Assembly (NCBI GenBank): GCA_012934845.2
Contig: WNNJ02003179.1
Coordinates: 1 to 64,000, forward strand
Direction: 5' to 3'
Source: Pomphorhynchus laevis
Lineage: Eukaryota > Acanthocephala > Palaeacanthocephala > Echinorhynchida > Pomphorhynchidae
Length of the DNA: 64,000 nt
Under the pieces are notes generated by a model. It made no database searches, was not told where the DNA came from, and was given only the letters and a program-made list of their open reading frames with translations. Positions 34,201 through 49,200 of the stretch are shown here, one piece after another (the first letter of the stretch is position 1; every line of letters starts with the position of its first letter). Made by a program: the position numbers and the translations under genes.

Positions 34201-37200
34201 ATGTTACATTAAAGTTGAGAAGGAGAGCTAACAAGTCAATTTGTTAAAGGGAAATTGTTACAAAAATAGTTAAAAATTTTAAATTATTACATTTTTCAGC
34301 AATTATATTGAAAATTAAATATATATTTAATTAGACAATAAGTTCAGAAACGGTTTTACTCAGATGCCTGTTTCTGACGCTTTTTATTGTAGACAGTAGC
34401 AATTTCGACAATTTGATTGCATCATTATCATATCATGCGAAGTTCCGAAACGATTTTGGGAAAATGAAATTTAAGGAGCTTTGAACTATGCATATGCATG
34501 CGCTGGATTTAATGTGCATGCAAATTCATATGGAATATAACTTGTTGTTCCAACCTAGATTAATTTTTTCATGATGATCAGTGTCTAAGTTTATGTCTGA
34601 TAGATATAACCAATCTATCCAAATTTTGCCGATTGTGATTTTCTCTAAATTCATCAGGTATAAACGAGATGTCAAGTAAACCTAAGGTATAATGAGTAAG
34701 GTATACAATATGTTTACTCAACCGGGTATAGGTATACTATATGTGACGATAAACTCCGCGTTTTTTAACGACAAAATTGAGATAATTAAGATCAATTAAG
34801 AAATAAGAAAATAGAAGCGGATTATTATTTTTAAATTGTAAAATTATAAATACTAAAAAATATAAAAAATACTATCGAAAATATAGACGAATAATGCCAT
34901 AAATAATTATTAATACGGTAGTATAATTATTAAATATAATTCGCTACGACGAATCTTGAATAATAATATCATAACCTAGTAATCCTACAATACGATACTA
35001 CTGAGTAGCTTTCATAGTCAATAGGAAGCATTTATTAAAACATTAATCAAAACGTTATTAATTAAAATCAAAAAATATTAAAAATTTAAAATATTAAATT
35101 TACAATAAATAAATCAGCTTAATATTATTATAAATAAATTTAAACTATTAAGCGAAATTCATTTATGAATTGATTATAAATATATAAATAATGTTTTTAT
35201 TTGAATAAGATACACTACAATAATCGAATTTCATCAGAGGAAACTTTTCATTAGCATGTATTTGCCCCCGCTGCTATGTTGGGTTGAGGAATAGGGACGA
35301 AACTTGATAACATAACAGTTCATCTTGATAACTTATATTCCTTATTCTAATGCTTAATAATATTGAGATATGTAAAATATAATTACATATTGAGGAATAT
35401 AAAGGGCCGAAATATGAAAACATACCAGTTCCTTTTGATGACATCTAATGCTTATTTTAATAAATCGTCTGTTATTTATTAGTCAATTCATAAAAGTTAA
35501 CTTTTATTTTAAATACCATTTTAAATTTTAACATGATAAAAGTTAAAATTTGATATAACTTGTTGAACTTGCCGGAGCTCAGCTCATTTACTCACATAGT
35601 AAAATTTCATCAGAGGAAATACGTCTTTAGCGCCTATTTGGCCCCGCTACTATGCTGAGGTCGAAGCCTGATAACATAGCAGTTCATCCTGATGACCTCT
35701 TATCATTATTCTTATACATCGTCTGTTATTTATTAGTCAATTCATAGCAATTGACTTTTATTATTAATTTAAAATTTAAATTTTGACTTGATATAAATAT
35801 AAATTGTATAAAATCTAATTTAATAATATATTATTTATTTTTATTTTTGTTGACGATATAATTATCAAATATTTATTTACTGAACTACTTTTTCATAAAT
35901 CCTTCATATTATCAAGAATTGACTGATTTCATCTCAATTTAATTGGAGAAGTCATTGTCATGTATTTGGCACAGCTGTTGTGTTGGGTTGGGGAATAAGG
36001 ACTGAAACCCAATAACATAGAAGTTCCTCCTGATGACCTCTAATCTTTATTCTGATAAAAATTTAATAAATTTTATCGTTATATAAATATTAATTGTATA
36101 ATATTTGAGGAATGGGGACGAAACTTGATAACATACCAGTTCCTCTTGATGACATCTAATGCTTATTTTGATACATCATCTTTTATTTATTAGTCAATTC
36201 ATAAACATTGACTTTTATTTGAAATTCCATTTTAAATTTTAACATGATAGAAGTTAAAATTTGATATAACTTGTTGAACTTGATAGAGCTTATTAGTACA
36301 TCGCGCCTTATTTATTAGTCAATTCATAAAAGTTGACTTTTATATTTAGTTTATTATAGAATGTATTGTTGTATTTATTATCGTCGAGAAATAGGTGCCG
36401 AATCCTGTTACGTAATGACGACTACTAATTTTTATTCTGATACATCGCCTATTATTTATTAGTCAATTCATAAAAATGACGTTTATTTTAAATTCTATTT
36501 ATTAATTCTATCGTTTTATAAATAATAATTGTATAAAATTTTATATAATAATTTATTATTTATAATTATTTATCTTTATCTTTGATTAATATATAGTATA
36601 AAATACATAGTCACAGTTAGCTTATCTGATTTATTATCTTAAAGAATTTTAAACATTCAAACATTATAAAAATCTGAATTATTGAAAATCTTAAGATTAT
36701 AATATCTATTTTTAAATTTATAGTACAAATCAACTATAAGATATAGTTATATACAACTATATATAGTTATATAGTTATATACAACTATATTTACAATATA
36801 CAAATCAACAAAATATAATTAAAATATTAATATTACATTAATATCATAATATTAATAATATTATGGAATTTTTACTACATTTTTATGAACTTGTTATCCC
36901 AACTCTTCTATTTATTATTTATTATTCATTATTTATTATTTTTAATTATTTATCTTTATTTTTAATTTATAAATCGTATAAAATACGTAAACTCAGTTAT
37001 CTGATTTCTTCTACTGACAAGTAATTATTGGCCAGTGGACTTTGCTTTCCCAGTAATATAACCTCTGTCAGAAATATTGAAACTATGTATTATTGATACG
37101 TTTAATGAATGATTTCTATTTCTCATAATGGAGAAGTATAAATCAACATAATATTATTATAATATTAAATTTATTATATACAATTCAACAAAATATTTTT

Positions 37201-40200
37201 AAAAATAAATTTAAACTAATAAGCGAAATGGTTTTATGGATAATAAACAATTTGCTTTGTATTGGAATAAGGTACACTAAATAATCAAATGTTATCAGAG
37301 GAAATACGTCATAAGCGCGTGTTTGTCTCCATTGCTACGTTTGGTCTAGAAATATGGGCTGAAACGTGATAACATAGCATTACCTATTGATGTTTTCTAA
37401 TCCTTATTTTGACACATCCTCTGTTATTTATTATTCAATTCATATAAATTGACTTTTATTTTAAATTTTAATTATAAATTTTAACAAAATTTATATTAGC
37501 AAAATATTATAAAGTATAAAATACATTTGTGTATATGAATTAGTCAATTCATAAAAATTATTTTCTTTTTAATTTTAACTTGATATAAGTTATATGAAAT
37601 CTTTAAATTTATTAATTATTAATTATTAATTATTTAATTATTTGAATTTTATTTAGCATTATAAATCATTATAAATATTACAAATTTATATAATCATTTG
37701 TTATTTATCTTTATTTTTATATATCGTATAAAACACGTAGACTCAGTTATCTGATCTGATTTTTTAATTTTTGAATATTAGTTTCATTTAATATTTTTTT
37801 TTAATAAATAATAACCAGAAGGAAATAATTTACTGTAGGTGTTGCGTATTGTCTTAGGCCAAATTGTAAATATGACGATAAGCGAGTACAAGTGTGCAAA
37901 TTAAAATATCATTTAAATAATTGCATTCTTATCGGAATAATTATATCCTGATAATAATGACTGATACCTTCATGAATGCAAGTAGATCATTCATTAAAAT
38001 TCATTCGCATTTAGATTTATAACGCACAATTAGCTAAATACGATGCTGCTATCGTATTCAATAATCAAGGAGATGACTTATTGTCTATGCAACCATCCGG
38101 CGGTACGTATTGTTATCAATTCACTGCTCTTATTATCACCTACGATTTTTAAATTTTGGTTATGATTTTAAAAATTATGAAATTTGTGTTATGAGACAAC
38201 TTTCAGCTTATAAATTCATAGTTGCGATGCCGATTATTGCAACTGGACAAACCAGTTCAACTAGTCATAGACCTTGTGTTAGTCAATCATTTAGCACAGT
38301 GCCTGATCATTGAATTTTGTGAAATTTTTATAAAACTTTACATTTTTTGAAAAGCAAAACTATTGAATATATTGCAGTTAATATGACAGTTAAAACTACC
38401 TGCTTATTCGAAACTTTATCTTTACTAAATTATTATCTATAATAAATAAAAAATTATTATGTAATATATAATTATAATATATAAAATTATAATATAAATT
38501 GTGAATATTCATTGATTACACGAGTTGTATTCTTTCTTTGGTCAGTTTGATATTATACTAGTGTAGTTTTTAAAATCATATCAGCATCACTGTACACTAC
38601 AATCAGCGTGGGTGGACCTCATAAGCAGTGAACCCACACCTACACTTTGTGTTTCGGTCCTGTTATTGTTTCTGCTGAACTCCTTATCGCCGAAATGATG
38701 GTTCATATTTGGCTCTTTATACCAAATTACACAATTTATGTGTTCTATATTTGGTGTGGGCGGTAATTAATATTCGCAATTCGAGCCAACCATACACCGA
38801 ATTTAATATATAATAATATAATAATATAGAAAAGCAACATGCCTGGCAACGAAACGGGATAGAATTTGCAATTTATTCAATAAGGAATGATTATTGTACG
38901 AATAATGCAAACTGTACTGTAGAATGCTACTATCGGATTCTGCTGTCTTCAAAAATACAATCAAAACTATAAACAGGTGTTTATAATGTAGAATGTCATC
39001 TATCTTTTTTAATTTAATTTGATTCACTTTAAAAAACGTAATTGCTAGTTGTCTTTACTTTTAGACATTTTATCAAAATTTTGATTTTTAAAATATTTAA
39101 AAACGTAATAGAACGATGTAACAATTTGAACATTCTTGCTTTTTCAAAGTTATTGAAAGTATTTCTTGTTTTGCTCAACGTTCTAGCAATAGCAGTATGT
39201 TTCAATATATAAATGCACCACATTCTCACTTCTTTAAATGTAGAACGATAAAATGTACAGTAATTTTCGATTCTTTTGTAAAAAAATTAATTGCTTCTTT
39301 GCCATTATGTTGATAAATAAGTAATCTGTTAACGTAAAATATTGTTTCCACCTTTAATTTTCGCGTCTATTTACCGTTAATTACGAAATGTTAGCAGAAG
39401 GTTTTCAGAAATTTTATTACACTGTCCATAGTTCTCTTTGTGAAGATAATCTGAATTATTTCGCTTTTAGTTTCTCTCTAGTCACAGAACCTGTATAACA
39501 TTGAATATTTATTATTCATAAAAATATTTATTTAAATGAATGAATTCTTTAGTTTAAATTTAATTTTTCTGAAAATAAGTTACAATTATTTCGAAGTCGA
39601 CGTAACAACACAGACTAACAACAAAACGTTTCTTTTATCTACTTTTAAAAACAGGGTTTCGTATATAATCATAATTCTAATTAGCGTTGGTGTCGTAAAT
39701 TATAATAGAATTTAGAAATCTATTTTTTCGTTTACTTTCTAGATTTTTGAGAGTTCTAATTTGACAATTTTAAATAAGAGAAAAGTGAGCGTAAAAATAC
39801 ACTCAAAAATAATGTATTCTCTTTCTTTACCTCTATATGATAAATAAATATATTAAATAAATTTCTTTTATATTTTTAAATAAATCTTTTTATATTTTCA
39901 TATTCTTTTGTAAATTTGCAAAAGAATATGTAATTAATTAATATAATTAATATAATTAATTAATTATAAAATTAATATAATTAATTTTCTAAATTAATCT
40001 TATAATCTATAATTTTGCAGATTTTTCTCATACAAATATTTAGTTATCTAGGTTAAAGCAAATACTTATGCTTATAAGTTGTGCTAATAGCCATATGCTT
40101 CAGTGACAATTTTACTGAGCGATTTACCGCAATTATTCTGAATCCAAAAAAAATACCTTTAACTTTTAAACTTCTTTTAATTTTTCTAACAACGATTTTT

Positions 40201-43200
40201 CGAGAAAAAATATTAATTAATATTTTTTATAAGTAATTTATAATCAATAATTGATGATTACCAATTAATCTGGGATGTACTGCTTAAAATTAATTAATTG
40301 ATTAAATGAATTAATTTAAACGAGTAAATATATAACATTAAATATGTTCGCTTATTTCTGGTAATAAAATGTACAAAACGCAATATCGAATATTAAAAAT
40401 CTAATTCTGATTTATTTAAATTTAAATTATTAAACTATATGTTTTTAATTTTTAAGGTAATCGTTGGATAAATGTTTATATTAAATGTGAAGATAATTTT
40501 CCTCTTCAGCATCTTTAAATGTTTTACTACAGTACACATTATTTTTGCCAGCTCATCCAAACAACGAAATTAAAATACCGTCTGTGTTTGTTGGTTTAAA
40601 ATCTGGGAAAATTTTGATGGAATTTGAAAGAAAAAATTCTAGTTTTCCGTACGTTCGCTAATTGAATTTTTAAATTGAAGATTTTATATATTTATAGCTT
40701 TAAAATACAGTTAAGAAGAGATGAATTACATGGAGTTAAGATCTATTTAATTCCGTTCGTGTGTATATTGATTTTCGCCTTGTCCTTAATGCTAATTATT
40801 CTGGTAAGCGACTTTAATTCCAGGATATATTTTGTGTATAACGTGTAGAAATATATCACAATTTTCCAAAACGTTTTTTAATTTTCATTATTTAATAGCA
40901 TATTTAAAATTTTCAGCAAAATATAAGAAGTAAAGATTAGAATCCACGATAAAAAGATTAAATGCGCTGTATGTAAGAAAGCTGTAAAAAATGAACGATT
41001 CTAACATTTCATTCTCAGTCGTTTTTCATGGGCTCCTTGTCATTAATTGTTTCGTTCAGTAAAACTGTTACCTTTTCCTATGTATAGAGTTGGAAATCTT
41101 ACAGTCTGTTATTTCGATTTCAAAGCAACGATCATATTCGGCATTTGTCAGTAACGGCAAATTAATTTTTAAATTTTGTTTAATTTGTGATGTCGTAGGT
41201 CATGCTGAATATTCATAAAGTAACCGGTTTATCCAGCTAGGTTTACATCTCATACCTAACATTAGAGTGAATGTATTACCTCTCTTGCTTTACAGATTAT
41301 ATTGTTATATTGTATCGTTGTTCGGTTTTCACATGTTCAAAAGTAAATGATAGTACCAGCTTTTTCATATCTTATCGACGTTGGCTGCGATATTTTCTAT
41401 TTTATCCTGTAGTTGTGAAGAAACTTGAACTCATTAGATATTTCATATTTTCGCGGAGCGGAAAACAAATTTGGATATTTTGGCTTTTGCGTCTTTTGTC
41501 TTCGACGCATTGCTGAATCGTTTCGCTGAAGCTTGATCTGGTTATGAAATATTTTATTTTATCTTGGGGAGATAAGATTTTTAATTTTTGGTTTTGTCAA
41601 TTGTGTTGCATACCAATCTTTTTGAATCAACGTGGTCTAATTGCGTTATGAAATTGTTAGTTTTTAAGCAGATTTTCTACACACTACAATATGTTTTTTG
41701 TGAAGGATGACAACTGAACGCTTGTACCAAGAGATTAATGTTAAATTGTTATAAACTCGTGCTTGCAGAGTTTTTGCTTTCATTGTAAACTTAATTCTGA
41801 TGTTTGATACCTACATGGAAAGGGCAAAATGGTCACTATTTTCCGAGGTGCCTTGTATACACTTTATTAATCGGATACTTAATGCGAGCTATCTAGAAAG
41901 AGACGCTGTGGTAAACCTCCATTCAGGTGGAGAGATCTAATTTAAAAAACGTGTACCGAACATCTCGGGTTAAACAAAGGTGACCTTTGATCTGACATTA
42001 AAAATCGATGTGTTTAGAATAACTTGATTTACTGGTGGTCATCTGCACGATCTAACATCCGGCTAAGTGATAACAAATTAGACGGTGACATGATTTTGAT
42101 TTAAACTGTTAACAAATATTGTTAACAAATGTCTAAGCAATTATTTGTTGTGTCTTTATCTAATCCATATGCCTTCGATATATCGAATTAATTTTTATGG
42201 TTGTACAATGAGACTAGCGAGGAACGTATCTTCAATGACCTTGTTTATTGCCTTACTTTAATTAATGCTTACCGAGATATAATGTACTAGTCCGTTATAT
42301 TTATAACCGACCAGTATATTATTCCCTACCAGTATATTATTCCCTACCAGTATATAAAAACCGACCAGCATATTATAACCGACCAGCATATTATAATCGA
42401 CCAGCATATTATAACCGACCAGCATATTATAACCGACCAGCATATTATAACCGACCAGCATATTATAACCGATCAGCATATTATAACCGACCAGTATAGT
42501 TTAACCGACCAGTATTTAATAACCGACCAGTATATAATAACTGACCAGTATAAAATAACCGACCAGTATATTATAACCGACCAGTCTTTAATAACAGACC
42601 AGTATATTATAACTGACCAGTATATTATAACCGACCAGTACATTATAATGGACCAGTATATAATAACCGAATAGTATATTAAAACCGACCAGCATATTAT
42701 AACCGACCAGCATATTATAACCGACCAGCATATTATAACCGACCAGCATATTATAACCGACCAGCATATTATAACCGACCAGCATATTATAACCGACCAG
42801 CATATTATAACCGACCAGCATATTATAACCGATCAGCATATTATAACCGACCAGTATAGTTTAACCGACCAGTATTTAATAACCGACCAGTATATAATAA
42901 CTGACCAGTATAAAATAACCGACCAGTATATTATAACCGACCAGTCTTTAATAACAGACCAGTATATTATAACCGACCAGTACATTATAACGGACCAGTA
43001 TATAATAACCGAATAGTATATTAAAACCGAGCAGCATATTATAACCGAACAGCATATTATAACCGACCAGCATATTATAACCGACCAGCATATTATAACC
43101 GACCAGCATATTATAACCGACCAGCATATTATAACCGATCAGCATAATATAACCGACCAGTATAGTTTAACCGACCAGTATTTAATAACCGACCAGTATA

Positions 43201-46200
43201 TAATAACTGACCAGTATAAAATAACCGGCCAGTATATTATAACCGACCAGTCTTTAATAACAGACCAGTATATTATAACCGACCAGTATATTATAACCGA
43301 CCAGTGTATTATAACGGACCAGTATATAATAACCGACCAGTGTATTATAACCGACCAGCATATTATAACCGAGCAGCATATTATAACCGACCAGCATATT
43401 ATAACCGATCAGCATATTATAACCGACCAGTATAGTTTAACCGACCAGTATTTAATAACCGACCAGTATATAATAACTGACCAGTATAAAATAACCGACC
43501 AGTATATTATAACCGACCAGTATATTATAACCGACCAGTATATTATAACCGACCAGTATATTATAACCGACCAGTACATTATAACGGACCAGTATATAAT
43601 AACCGAGCAGTGTATTATAACCGACCAGTAAATAATAACCGACCAGTATATTATAACCGACCAGTAAATAATAACCGACTAGACAATAATAACCGACCAG
43701 TATATAATAACCGACCAGTATATAATAACCGACCAGTATATAATAACCGACCAGTATATAATAACCGACCAGTATATAATAACCGACCAGTATATAATAA
43801 CCGACCAGTATATAATAACCGACCAGTATATAATAACCGACCAGTATATAATAACCGACCAGTATATAATAACCGACCAGTATATAATAACCGACCAGTA
43901 TATAATAACCGACCAGTATATAATAACCGACCAGTATATAATAACCGACCAGTATATAATAACCGACCAGTATATAATAACCGACCAGTATATAATAACC
44001 GACCAGTATATAATAACCGACCAGTATATAATAACCGACCAGTATATAATAACCGACCAGTATATAATAACCGACCAGTATATAATAACCGACCAGTATA
44101 TAATAACCGACCAGTATATAATAACCGACCAGTATATAATAACCGACCAGTATATAATAACCGACCAGTATATAATAACCGACCAGTATATAATAACCGA
44201 CCAGTATATAATATCGACCGGTCTATAATAACCGGTCTATAATAACCGATCAGTATATTATAACCGGCCAGTATATTATAACCGACTTGTGTATAATAAC
44301 CGACCAGTGTGTTATAACCGACCAGTATATAATATCCGACCAGTCTATAATAACCGACTAGTCTATAATAACCGACCAGTATATAATAACCGACCAGTAT
44401 ATTATAACCGACCAGTAAATAATAACCGACCAGTATAATAATAACCGACCAGTATATAATAACCGACCAGTATATAATAACCGACCAGTATATAATAACC
44501 GACCAGTATATAATAACCGACCAGTATATAATAACCGACCAGTATATAATAACCGACCAGTATATAATAACCGACCAGTATATAATAACCGACCAGTATA
44601 TAATAACCGACCAGTTTATAATAACCGACCGGTATATTATAACCGACCAGTATATTATAACCGACTGGTGTATTATAATCGACTAGTGAGTTATAACCGA
44701 CCAGTATATTATAACCGACCAGTATATTATTACCGACCAGTATATTATTACCAACCAGTATATTATAACCGACCAGTATATTATAACCGAGTAGTATATA
44801 ATAACCGACCAGTCTATAATAACCGACCAGTATATTATAACCGACCACTATATTATAAGCGACCAGTATATAATAACCGATCTGTCTATAATAACCGACC
44901 AGTATATTATAACCGACCAGTATATTATAACCGACAAGTATATTATACCCGACCAGTATATTATAAACGACTTGTGAATTATAACCGACCAGTGTGTTAT
45001 AACCGACCAGTATATAATAACCAATCATTCTATAATAACCGACCAGTATATAATAACCAATCATTCTATAATAACCGACCAGTATATAATAACCAATCAT
45101 TCTATAATAACCGACCAGTATGTTATAACCGACTAGTATATTATAACCGACCAGTATATAATAACCGACCAGTCTATAATAACCGACCAGTATATTATAA
45201 CTGACCAGTATATTATAACCGTTTAGTATATTATAACCTACCAGTATATTATAACCGACCAGTATATTATAACGGACTAGTATATTATAACCGACAAGTA
45301 TTTAATAACCGACCAGTATATTTTAAGCGACCGGTGTATTATAACCGACCAGTGTTTTATAACGACCAGTATATTATAACCGACCAATATATTATAACCG
45401 ACCAGTATATTATTACCGACCAGTATATTATAACCGACCAGTATATTATAACCATGTAGTATATAATAACCGACCAGTCTATAATAACCGACCAGTATAT
45501 TATAACCGACTAGTATATTATAACCAACTAGTATATAATAACCGACCAGTCTATAATAACCGACCAGTGTATTATAACTGACCAGTATATAACAACCGAC
45601 TAGTCTATAATAATTGACCTTTATATTATAACTGACCGGTATATTATAACCGACCAGTATATTATTATTGACCAGTATTTAATAACCGATCAGTCTATAA
45701 TAATTCATCAGTAAATTATAACCGACCAGTATATTATAACCGACCAGTATATTATAACCGACCAGTATATAATAACCGATCAATTGGTTTATAACCGATT
45801 AATTTATTATAACCGACCAGTATATAATAACAGACCAGTCTATAATAGTCGACCAGTATATAATAACCGACCAGTATATAATAACCGACCAGTATATAAT
45901 AACCGACCAGTATATTATAACCGACCAGTATATTATAACGGACTAGTATATTATAATTGACAAGTATATAATAACCGACCAGTATATTTTAACCGACCGG
46001 TGTATTATAACCGACCAGTGTTTTATAACCGACCAGTATATTATAACCGACCAATATATTATAACCGACCAGTATATTATAACCGACCAGTATATTATAA
46101 CCGACCAGTATATTATAACCGACTAGTATATAATAGTCGACTAGTCTATAATAACCGACCAGTATATTATAACCGACCAGTATATAATAACCGACCGGTA

Positions 46201-49200
46201 TATTATAACTGACCAGTATATAATAACCGACCAGTATATTATAACCGACCAGTCTATAATAACCGACCAGTATATTATAACTGACCAGTATATTATGACT
46301 AACCAGTATATTATTACTGGCCAGTATATTATAACCGACCAGTATATTATAACGGACCAGTATATTATAACCGACTTATATATTATAACCGAGCAGTATA
46401 TAATAACCGATCATTCTATTATAACCGACCAGTATATTATAACCGACCAGTATATTATAACCGACCCGTATATTATTACCGACCAGTATATTATAACCGA
46501 CCTGTCTATAATAACCGACGAATATATTATAACCGACCAATTTATTATAACCGACCAGTAGATAATAACCGACCAGTAAATGATAACCGACCAGTCTATA
46601 ATAACCGACCAGTATATTATAACCGACCAGTATATTATAACCGACCAGTATATTATAACCGACCAGTATATTATAACCGACCAGTATATAATAACCGACC
46701 AGTATATAATAACCGATCAGTCTTTAATAACTGACCAGTATATTATAACCGACCAGTCTTTAATAACCGACCAGTATATTATAACCGACCAGTATATTAT
46801 AACCGACCAGTATATTATAACCGTCCTATATATATTATAACCGACCAGTATATTATAACCGACCAGTATATTATAACCGTCCTATATATAATAACCGACC
46901 AGTATATTATAACCGACCAGTATATTATAACGGACCAGTATATTATAACCGACTTATATATTATAACCGAGCAGTATATAATAACCGATCATTCTATTAT
47001 AACCGACCATTATGTTATAACCCACCGGTGTATTATTACCGACCAGTATGTTATAACCTACCAGTATATTATAACCGTCCCGTATATTATAACTGACCAG
47101 TACAATATCACCGACCAGTAGATTATAACGACCATTGTATTATGACTGACTAGTATATTATATGCGACCAGTATGTTATAACCGACCAGTATATTGTAAT
47201 GACCAGTATATTATAACTGACCAGTATATTATAACCGACCAGTATATTATATGCGACCTGTATATTACTTGTTTTTTTTACTGGTCATAACCGACCAGTA
47301 TATTACTGGTCGGTTGTATTCATAACAGACCAGTAATATTATACTCCATGACAATATAAAAATATGGTATATATATTGTTTTTATATTAAATTCGTTGAT
47401 TTAGTGAGGTTTGATGATTATTTGATAAAATTTATAAAATTTGATAAAATTGCTATACTTAGATCGTAATATAAATTGTATGTTTTATTAATGCAGGACG
47501 TTAATTTTTGACGGAACAGTGTAATAAAATAAGTAAGATACGATCAGTAGTACAATATTTTGCCGATTGTAATGGCGTTAGTTTTTATGTTTTATTGAAA
47601 ATCTAATTTTTAATTTAATTTATGTTGGATAAACGTTAAAAATAATTTTAAGTTTATAATTTTTTTATTAAATATTGTTATTTAAATTTTGATAACTATA
47701 TAGTTATTTGAAATTACAATTTATTTTCTGAGTTTGTAAATTGTTACGCTTGTTTTACTTTTTGTTGATTTGTCTATCTAGAGTACATTTTTTATGACAA
47801 ATGCCATTTTCTATTTTTATTGTGTTAATAATAAAAGATTAAAATAAAAGTTACAGATTACAATGTATTTTATCCACAATATTTGACATATAAAAATATG
47901 TTAAAAATATTTGACAGTTAATTTTCCTAGCTTAACTGTCACTAAATATTATTCTAAATATTAGTTTTTATTATAAAATAAAACTTATTTATAAAGCCTA
48001 AAGGATGCTTTAAAGGTAGCTGAAGTTTGTCTAAAATAGATACTTCGTTTCATTGCACGCTATCGACGAGAACGCGCGAATCGACTACCACGATCAGCAT
48101 TGAAGCATATTCCAGTAAAAAGATATACAAAGGGTAATTGGATATTTATTTTTATCTCGCTAAATTATAACTAATGTTTAGCTGATGGCTATGAAACATG
48201 CGTAATTTGTTTGGACGATTACACAGAGGGCGTAAAAATTAGGATTCTTTTTTGTGGCCATGGTAAGTTTTTTGTTTGATCGGCTATTTAATATTTTTCA
48301 TGTTGATATGTCTTTGCAGTCATTATTACAATTGAAATTTTGATGAGTTTATTCTGCACGTTGCTTTAATCTTTTTTAAAAGACCCCAGCAGTACGCTAC
48401 ATTTCACTATTGGTTGTCCTCATCAGCTACTGATCCAATACCTACATTTCACGTTTCGGTTCTTTTAATGTTAATTGACGATCAGTCGACTTGACTGCTT
48501 TATTGACAATTAAATTGTTTGAAAAACTTTCATATCACATTTTGCGAACTTAATTGAAATCATTTTTGATTTCAAATTAAATCAGCCATTGGTAGGGGAG
48601 GTGCTATTTTCAATTTGAAAACCTACTTAATGGTTTTAATTTAAAGTTGATATACCTGTGCAATAGGAGTATCCTACATTTCATTATTGGTAGACACACA
48701 TTAGCTACTGATCCAATTCATATTTGATCCGTTTCATATTTCAGTCCTTTTAATGTTATCTGACGATCACTCAACTCGACTGTAAAACTTTCGTATTACA
48801 ATTTGCAAATTTAACCGCAATCATTTCTGATTTTAAACTAAATTAGCGTTTGTAGATGAATATTCTACCTTCAATTGAACAACAATTCGTGTGATGTATT
48901 AATTTTCTGATGATAACATTATCTATCAAAATGTGAATAAATAATATTTTTTCACTCTCTCTATTGTAAATATTCTTAGCTGAGTGAACAATCAATTTAT
49001 AATAGAATTCAATCTTTAATTATATTTGAAGGTATAATTCTATATTTTTATAATTATAATCGTCAATTGTATGTATTTTGTCAAATGTACGTCCATTTTT
49101 TGTCATAAAATCATTACAATTTAACGTTTTTGTATGTCCATTTTCTTTTAAAATATTGAAAATATTTTATACCAACTTTATATTTCACGAATTGTTAAAA

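Noticed and set aside
41271-41516. 81-codon frame in intron 6
   Set aside because: No recognisable domain and no link to neighbouring exons; consistent with chance.
42258-46840. Long open frames of six-residue repeats on both strands (for example 43610-44242 and 44402-45100)
   Set aside because: They arise because the 18-bp satellite unit is a multiple of three and lacks stops in some frames. They occur on both strands at once and have no start context or domain.
42290-47340. CRISPR-like appearance of regular short repeats
   Set aside because: There are no unique spacers; units are contiguous 18-mers in a eukaryotic intron.
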